Below, piece by piece: positions 58,964 through 64,000 of a stretch of 64,000 nt of DNA. The position numbers and the translations under genes were made by a program. Source of the DNA: Polynucleobacter sp. MG-27-Goln-C1 (GTDB taxonomy: Bacteria > Pseudomonadota > Gammaproteobacteria > Burkholderiales > Burkholderiaceae). The stretch is taken from contig NZ_JACVPM010000002.1 of NCBI RefSeq assembly GCF_018881905.1, forward strand, positions 248,001 to 312,000, given 5' to 3'. Below the pieces are notes generated by a model. It made no database searches, was not told where the DNA came from, and saw only the letters and a list, made by a program, of their open reading frames with translations. The stretch's first letter is position 1, and every line of letters begins with the position of its first letter.

Positions 58964-60286
58964 TTATTTTTCAAGCAAGATGATGCGGAAATCATTCACA
59001 TTTGTCAGTGTAGGGCCAGTTTCCACCAAAGCATCTAATTGCGCAAAAAAATCATAGCAATCGTGCCGATCTAGATACTGCGAAGGGATCAAGCCTTGCT
59101 TATTGGCAGCTTGGCGAATCTCAGGGGTAAACCACGCACCGGCATTCTTCTCGCTGCCATCGATACCGTCGGTGTCAGCAGCTAGAGCAGAAATATTGGC
59201 AATATCTGTAGAAGCTGCAAAAAGTGAAAGTAAATATTCGCTACAGCGACCACCGCGACCTTTTATTCCACTAGGAATAGTGACGGTACACTCACCGCCG
59301 GAGATGAGGGCGACTGGCTTACTACTCTCAGCAAGCGAATGCTGACGTGCTAAGGCGGCTTGCTCGATGCCCACATCCTGCGCCTCGCCAGTAATGGTGT
59401 CACCTAAAATGACGGGCTCATAACCTTGTGTGCGGACATAATCTGCTGCTGCCTCAAGACTCTTATATGCAGTAGCGATCACATGATTGCTTACTGCAGT
59501 ATTTTGTAGATCAGCCTCTTTTAAGGTTTCTGGAATTTCACCAGCGACACCGCGCTGTAAGTGAGATAAAACAGATCCTGGAATAGAGTCAGGACCTAAG
59601 CGGTGCTTAGTCAAAACATTCAGAGCATCTTGGTAAGTCGAATAATCTGGGGCACAAGGTCCACTTGCAATATCTGCGGGGGCATCCCCCGTGACATCAG
59701 AAATCAGCAAAGCCTCGACTCGAGCCCCTCTTGTAATTGCTAGTCTTGCTAAATTTCCACCCTGAATCGCTGATAAGTGTTTACGAACAACATTCATCTC
59801 TTCAATCGGCGCGCCAGACCGCAATAGCGCTTCAGTAGTCTTACGCATATCTTCAATACTGATACCCGCTTGAGGCAGGGTTAGCAGGCTAGAGCCGCCG
59901 CCAGAGATCAAGGCAATCAGAATATCGCCTTGATTCAACTCACTTACTAAGCGGTAGATTTCTTTAGCGCCATCCATACCGGCCTGATCAGGCACAGGAT
60001 GACCCGCTTCAATAATTTGGATATGGCTAGTTGGAGAGTGGTGCCCGTATCTCGTCAACACTACGCCCTCAAGAATTACATTGGGCCAATGATTCTTCGC
60101 ATGAGACTCTAGAGCTGTTGCCATAGATGCACTTGCCTTGCCCGCTCCCACTACCAAACATCTTCCTTTTGGCTCTGAACCCGGAGCGAAGATCTTCCCA
60201 AGATATTCAGGGACGATTTTCTTGGGATCAGCAACTGCTAAAGCTGCTGCAAAGGCATTTTTGAGAATAGTTTCTTGCTGGCGCAT
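58964..60286 (-). CDS. Glycerate 2-kinase (MOFRL/TtuD family)
   Basis: A 440-aa kinase of the GckA/TtuD family making 2-phosphoglycerate from glycerate. The amino-terminal DUF4147 region (about 10-245) shows [35 protein letters not shown] and [17 protein letters not shown]; the carboxy MOFRL domain (about 320-430) has [32 protein letters not shown] and [17 protein letters not shown]. No other glycerate-pathway gene is beside it. It is between pyrC and the ABC transporter, all in one direction. Confidence 0.9.
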   Translation of the reverse strand: MRQQETILKNAFAAALAVADPKKIVPEYLGKIFAPGSEPKGRCLVVGAGKASASMATALESHAKNHWPNVILEGVVLTRYGHHSPTSHIQIIEAGHPVPDQAGMDGAKEIYRLVSELNQGDILIALISGGGSSLLTLPQAGISIEDMRKTTEALLRSGAPIEEMNVVRKHLSAIQGGNLARLAITRGARVEALLISDVTGDAPADIASGPCAPDYSTYQDALNVLTKHRLGPDSIPGSVLSHLQRGVAGEIPETLKEADLQNTAVSNHVIATAYKSLEAAADYVRTQGYEPVILGDTITGEAQDVGIEQAALARQHSLAESSKPVALISGGECTVTIPSGIKGRGGRCSEYLLSLFAASTDIANISALAADTDGIDGSEKNAGAWFTPEIRQAANKQGLIPSQYLDRHDCYDFFAQLDALVETGPTLTNVNDFRIILLEK

Positions 60287-60295
60287 GCAGATATT

Positions 60296-62119
60296 CTAAT
60301 CAAGAGCAGTGCGCTCTTGCATTTGCCACATCTCAGCATATCGACCATTGGCAGCTAAAAGCTCAGCATGCGTTCCACGCTCAATAATCTGACCATGATC
60401 CATTACCAAAATTTGATCGGCATGAACAATCGTAGAGAGCCTGTGGGCAATGATCAATGTCGTACGATTTTTAGCCAAACCAAGCAACTCCTCCTGAAAT
60501 GCTCTCTCCGTCTTGGAATCTAAGGCTGATGTCGCCTCATCAAAAATAAGCATCGCCGGCTTTTTAAGCAAAGTACGGGCGATCGCGACACGCTGTTTCT
60601 CACCACCCGACAACTTCAATCCACGCTCACCCACTTGAGTGTCATAACCATCAGGAAGATGCTTAATAAAACGATCTATCTGTGCAGCTCTAGCAGCCTC
60701 GTGGACCTCTTCAATTGACGCATTGGGATTTCCATAAGCAATGTTGTAACCAATCGTGTCATTAAATAAAACGGTATCTTGCGGAACGATACCAATCGCT
60801 TTGCGTAAGCTCGACTGAGTAACATCCACAATATTTTGATCATCAATCAGGATCTTGCCAGACTGAACGTCATAGAAACGAAACAGTAAGCGAGCCAAGG
60901 TACTCTTACCAGCACCACTCTGCCCTACGACTGCAGTAATCGTTCCTGCTGGAATGTTAAAACTCACATCCTTGAGAATTTTACGCTTAGCATCGTAATG
61001 AAAAGAGACATTGTCAAAACGAACATCTGGACCACGGCCTTGATTGCCAATATGCAAAGGCTGTGCATTAGGTACATCTGCAATCTCTTTCTCTGTGTTG
61101 AGAAGAGAGAACATACGATCCATATCAGTCAAGGCCTGCTTGATCTCGCGATAGATTACCCCTAAGAAATTCAATGGGATGTACAGCTGAATCATCAATG
61201 TATTCACCAAGACCAAATCACCCAAGGTCATAGATCCATCAATCACACCCTGCGTTGCGCGCCACAAAATCAGAACTAATCCAATGGCAATAATTGCTTG
61301 CTGTCCAAGATTCAGAACGGCTAAGGATTTCTGGGACTTCACTGCAGCTGTTTGGTAGCGGATGAGATTTTGATCGTAACGACTAGCCTCAAAGGCTTCG
61401 TTGCCAAAGTACTTTACGGTCTCAAAATTCAATAGGGAGTCAATCGCTTTCTGATTGGCCTTTGAATCCATATCATTCATAGTACGTCGGAAATGCGTCC
61501 GCCACTCTGTCACTACGACCGTAAAGGCAATGTAGAGCACCAATGCAATCAAGGTAATAACAGCAAACCAAATATCGTATGCGTAAGCCAGGTAGCCAAG
61601 CACCAAACAAAACTCAATCAGGGTTGGCAGGATGCTATACAAGGAATAGGAAATCAGCGACTGAATACCGCGAGTTCCCCGCTCAATATCTCGACTGACT
61701 CCGCCGGTCTGACGAGCCAAATGAAAGCTGAGTGCTAAGGAATGTAAATGCTCAAAGACTTGTAGAGCCACCTTGCGTACTGCGTTTTGAGTGACGCGTG
61801 CAAAGAGGGATTCGCGCAGTTCGGTAAATAAGGAAGCAGACACCCTTAAGAGGCCATAAGCCAGAATCAATCCGGCCGGTACTACTAATAACGCTTGGGG
61901 AGAGTCAGCTTTGATGTTGAGCTCATCAATCAATTGCTTCATCAAAATTGGAATGCCAAGATTGGTGACCTTAGCCGCCACTAAGCATGTCAGGGCTATC
62001 GCAACCCTAAATCTGTACTCTAATAAATAGGGAAGTAAATCACGAATGACTTTCCAGTCGTTTCCCGATGATGGCTTTGGATTTCCTGCCGAATGGTGAT
62101 GCCCTGATGAATGTCTCAT
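60296..62119 (-). CDS. ABC exporter of the Atm1/HMT family
   Basis: A 607-aa half-transporter (membrane domain fused to ATPase), of the type that exports glutathione-linked sulfur or metal species. Six helices occupy about 35-330; the signature EFCLVLGYLAYAYDIWFAVITL and NFETVKYFGNEAFEASRYD are Atm1-like. The ATPase has Walker A GQSGAGKSTLA, Q-loop GIVPQDTVLFN, signature LSGGEKQRVAIARTL, Walker B AMLIFDEATSALDS and the H-loop IAHRLST. It begins with a His-rich leader. Substrate is inferred only from family. Confidence 0.9.
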   Translation of the reverse strand: MRHSSGHHHSAGNPKPSSGNDWKVIRDLLPYLLEYRFRVAIALTCLVAAKVTNLGIPILMKQLIDELNIKADSPQALLVVPAGLILAYGLLRVSASLFTELRESLFARVTQNAVRKVALQVFEHLHSLALSFHLARQTGGVSRDIERGTRGIQSLISYSLYSILPTLIEFCLVLGYLAYAYDIWFAVITLIALVLYIAFTVVVTEWRTHFRRTMNDMDSKANQKAIDSLLNFETVKYFGNEAFEASRYDQNLIRYQTAAVKSQKSLAVLNLGQQAIIAIGLVLILWRATQGVIDGSMTLGDLVLVNTLMIQLYIPLNFLGVIYREIKQALTDMDRMFSLLNTEKEIADVPNAQPLHIGNQGRGPDVRFDNVSFHYDAKRKILKDVSFNIPAGTITAVVGQSGAGKSTLARLLFRFYDVQSGKILIDDQNIVDVTQSSLRKAIGIVPQDTVLFNDTIGYNIAYGNPNASIEEVHEAARAAQIDRFIKHLPDGYDTQVGERGLKLSGGEKQRVAIARTLLKKPAMLIFDEATSALDSKTERAFQEELLGLAKNRTTLIIAHRLSTIVHADQILVMDHGQIIERGTHAELLAANGRYAEMWQMQERTALD

Positions 62120-62143
62120 CGCTCTATCTTAGTCACTTCCACT

Positions 62144-62587
62144 CTAGTGCGCAGAGAATAACTTCAAAATTGCTTCGCCATTACTGCGAGAGAAACATTT
62201 GCTAGCAGCATCAGCAAAAGGTAGCCACTGATAAGCTACATGCTCTCTAGGGGCCAATTGAACTTGCGTGTCATCGGGTACTAGTAATGAAAACCAATGC
62301 TCAGCATTTCTAGTTACGCCAGGGGCATAGCGGTGACGCCACTGCGGATAGATCTCATACTCGATCTGATGGCGCATATTTTGCAAGGAACCTGCTGGAA
62401 GAGAATCAACATCAATCCCCGTCTCTTCAAGGACTTCCCGCGCAGCAGCTACACCGAGATCCTCGTCAAGGGAATCCACACTGCCAGTAACAGATTGCCA
62501 GAAATTGGCTTTATCGGCCCGCTCTATTAGCAAGACCTCCCCATTCGATTTGTGAATAACTACTAAAACCGAAATGGGGATTTTCAA
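62144..62587 (-). CDS. nudB: Dihydroneopterin triphosphate diphosphatase (NudB-like)
   Basis: A 147-aa Nudix hydrolase. The Nudix box is GSVDSLDEDLGVAAAREVLEETGIDV (about 36-61), which carries the REVxEExG metal-binding motif. KIPISVLVVIHKSNGEVLLIERADKANFWQSVTGSV and the later EHWFSLLVPDDTQVQLAPREHVAYQWLPFADA fit NudB, the folate-pathway enzyme, commonly found next to aspS as here. It is 20 bp downstream of aspS in the same direction. Confidence 0.88.
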   Translation of the reverse strand: MKIPISVLVVIHKSNGEVLLIERADKANFWQSVTGSVDSLDEDLGVAAAREVLEETGIDVDSLPAGSLQNMRHQIEYEIYPQWRHRYAPGVTRNAEHWFSLLVPDDTQVQLAPREHVAYQWLPFADAASKCFSRSNGEAILKLFSAH

Positions 62588-62608
62588 GATGCCCTAAGAC
62601 TTTCCTGC

Positions 62609-64000
62609 TTAAGCAGCTGGAGCAGCTTGGCGCAAACGAATATGCAATTCTTTTAACTGACGCTCATCCACTGGGCTAGGAGCCTGTGTCAATAAGCACT
62701 GTGCACGTTGCGTTTTAGGGAAGGCGATCACATCACGAATAGACTCAGCACCGGTCATCATAGTGACGATACGATCCAGGCCAAACGCAATACCACCATG
62801 CGGAGGCGCACCATATTGCAAGGCATCTAACAAGAATCCAAACTTGGCCTGCGCTTCTTCAGCGCCGATCTTCAAGGCACGGAATACCTGGCTCTGAACT
62901 ACCTCTTGGTGAATACGGACTGATCCGCCACCAATCTCGCTGCCGTTCAAAACCATGTCATAGGCTTTAGCTAAGCACTTACCAGGATTTGATTCGAGGT
63001 ACTGCATGTGCTCATCTTTAGGGCTAGTGAATGGATGGTGACATGCGACCCAACGGGCATTGTCGTCATCGTATTCAAACATTGGGAAATCAACTACCCA
63101 CAATGGCTTCCAACCTTCAGTAGATAGACCATGCTCTTTACCCCAAGCGGAATGACCAATCTTCAAACGCAAGCCACCGATAGCGTCATTGACTACTTTT
63201 TCTTTATCAGCACCGAAGAAAATAATGTCGCCATCTTTAGCACCAGTGCGCTTCAAGATGCCTTCAATCGCAGCATCATGCAAGTTCTTCACGATAGGTG
63301 ATTGCAAACCATTGCGACCTTCAGCAACAGAATTCACCTTGATCCAAGCTAAACCTTTGGCGCCATAGATTGCTACAAATTGAGTGTAGTCATCAATTTC
63401 ACTACGGCTAATTTCAGCACCGCCAGGTACGCATAAACCAACTACGCGCCCACCCTCTTGGTTTGCTGCGCCAGAGAACACCTTGAAATCCACATCTTTC
63501 ATCAAGTCAGTCAATTCGGTGAATTCAAAATTCACACGCAGATCTGGCTTATCTGAACCGAAGCGCGCCATACCTTCTGAATAAGGCATCGTTGGGAATG
63601 GATTAGGCAACTCAACATTCATGGTGGTTTTGAAAATATGACGAATCATATTTTCAAATAATTCACGGATTTCTAATTCATCTAGGAAGGCTGTTTCACA
63701 GTCGATCTGTGTAAATTCAGGCTGACGGTCAGCACGCAAATCTTCATCACGGAAACACTTCGTAATTTGGTAGTAACGATCAAATCCAGCCACCATCAAC
63801 AACTGTTTAAACAACTGAGGGGACTGCGGCAAGGCAAAGAACTGACCATCATGAACACGTGAAGGAACTAAATAGTCGCGCGCACCTTCAGGAGTGCTCT
63901 TCGTCAACATCGGCGTTTCAATATCAATAAAACCAGCAGCATCTAAGTAGCGACGGCATTCCATGGCAACGTTGTAACGTAAACGCAAATTCTTTTGCAT
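62609..64000 (-). CDS. aspS: Aspartate--tRNA ligase, 3' part (5' end outside the window)
   Basis: The frame runs to the window edge, giving the last 463 residues of about 600; the Met at the edge is internal, so the anticodon-binding domain is missing from view. Visible class II motifs are [23 protein letters not shown] (motif 2) and [14 protein letters not shown] (motif 3); the GAD insert domain (about residues 150-280 of this part) shows it is the bacterial form. In lineages lacking asparagine synthetase such enzymes are non-discriminating, which cannot be decided here. Confidence 0.95.
   Translation of the reverse strand: MQKNLRLRYNVAMECRRYLDAAGFIDIETPMLTKSTPEGARDYLVPSRVHDGQFFALPQSPQLFKQLLMVAGFDRYYQITKCFRDEDLRADRQPEFTQIDCETAFLDELEIRELFENMIRHIFKTTMNVELPNPFPTMPYSEGMARFGSDKPDLRVNFEFTELTDLMKDVDFKVFSGAANQEGGRVVGLCVPGGAEISRSEIDDYTQFVAIYGAKGLAWIKVNSVAEGRNGLQSPIVKNLHDAAIEGILKRTGAKDGDIIFFGADKEKVVNDAIGGLRLKIGHSAWGKEHGLSTEGWKPLWVVDFPMFEYDDDNARWVACHHPFTSPKDEHMQYLESNPGKCLAKAYDMVLNGSEIGGGSVRIHQEVVQSQVFRALKIGAEEAQAKFGFLLDALQYGAPPHGGIAFGLDRIVTMMTGAESIRDVIAFPKTQRAQCLLTQAPSPVDERQLKELHIRLRQAAPAA

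Noticed and set aside
1-64000. CRISPR array, rRNA operon, insertion sequence or transposase
   Set aside because: I saw no regularly spaced direct repeats, no rRNA sequence, and no DDE transposase or terminal-repeat IS structure.

Overview
The window looks like chromosome from a free-living, moderately AT-rich betaproteobacterium of the Burkholderiaceae. A Polynucleobacter-like freshwater bacterium fits best. The grounds are the housekeeping proteins and gene neighbourhoods (miaB-ybeY-corC-lnt, glyQS-gmhB-plsC, lptD-surA-pdxA-rsmA, pepP-ubi-dusB-fis-purH-ruvCAB, rplM-rpsI-argC-erpA), a type A RNase P RNA, and the first codons of recA behind a LexA box at the left edge. The genus is an inference from pattern, not the result of a search.

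Region 1 (1-785) is chromosomal flank: the recA start, its SOS box, a DUF2878-like membrane protein, and the 3' half of a tRNA-Met(CAU). Region 2 (786-11123) is a 10.3-kb genomic island bounded by a 60-bp direct repeat with one mismatch. The repeat covers tRNA-Met from the end of the anticodon loop to the 5' end plus 21 bp upstream, so the element supplied the 5' half and much of the promoter of the present tRNA gene. The island encodes three dissimilar tyrosine recombinases (one at each end and a 194-aa, FimB-sized one in the middle), a clamp-loader-like AAA+ ATPase, a winged-helix regulator, an outer-membrane barrel protein, a lipoprotein, a DUF6641-like protein and several unknown small proteins. 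No phage structural, conjugation or plasmid initiator genes are visible. Six copies of a palindrome with core TGTCGTTTAAAACGACA (15 to 23 bp) occur only in this island, beside its minus-strand genes or, twice, inside coding sequence in the same reading frame. This palindrome family, with the recombinases and a heavily structured 790-bp non-coding stretch (3117-3905), is the best candidate here for an undescribed system.

Region 3 (11124-24640) carries metabolic and transport genes: a MOSC protein, an MHS-type MFS transporter, a gamma-glutamyltransferase family protein, a TRIC-like channel, maleylacetoacetate isomerase, an AEC transporter, a gamma-carbonic anhydrase, an ammonium transporter with an NtrC-like box, HtpG, a rhodanese and a putative Na+/H+ antiporter. 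Region 4 (24641-33380) is tRNA modification, ribosome maturation, lipoprotein maturation and glycyl-tRNA synthetase, followed by LPS-heptose and phospholipid genes. Region 5 (33381-48750) is LPS export and outer-membrane biogenesis (lptD, surA), vitamin B6, 16S rRNA methylation, cell-wall recycling (amgK, murU), then dusB-fis, purH and ruvCAB.

Region 6 (48751-64000) has a large autotransporter-like protein, tyrS, anmK, erpA, argC, rpsI and rplM, a candidate small RNA or rplM-leader attenuator with its own promoter and terminator, an OsmC protein, RNase P RNA, pyrC, a glycerate kinase, an Atm1-type ABC exporter, a NudB-like Nudix hydrolase and the 3' part of aspS, cut by the window edge. AnmK, AmgK and MurU together suggest the MurNAc recycling route that bypasses de novo UDP-MurNAc synthesis.
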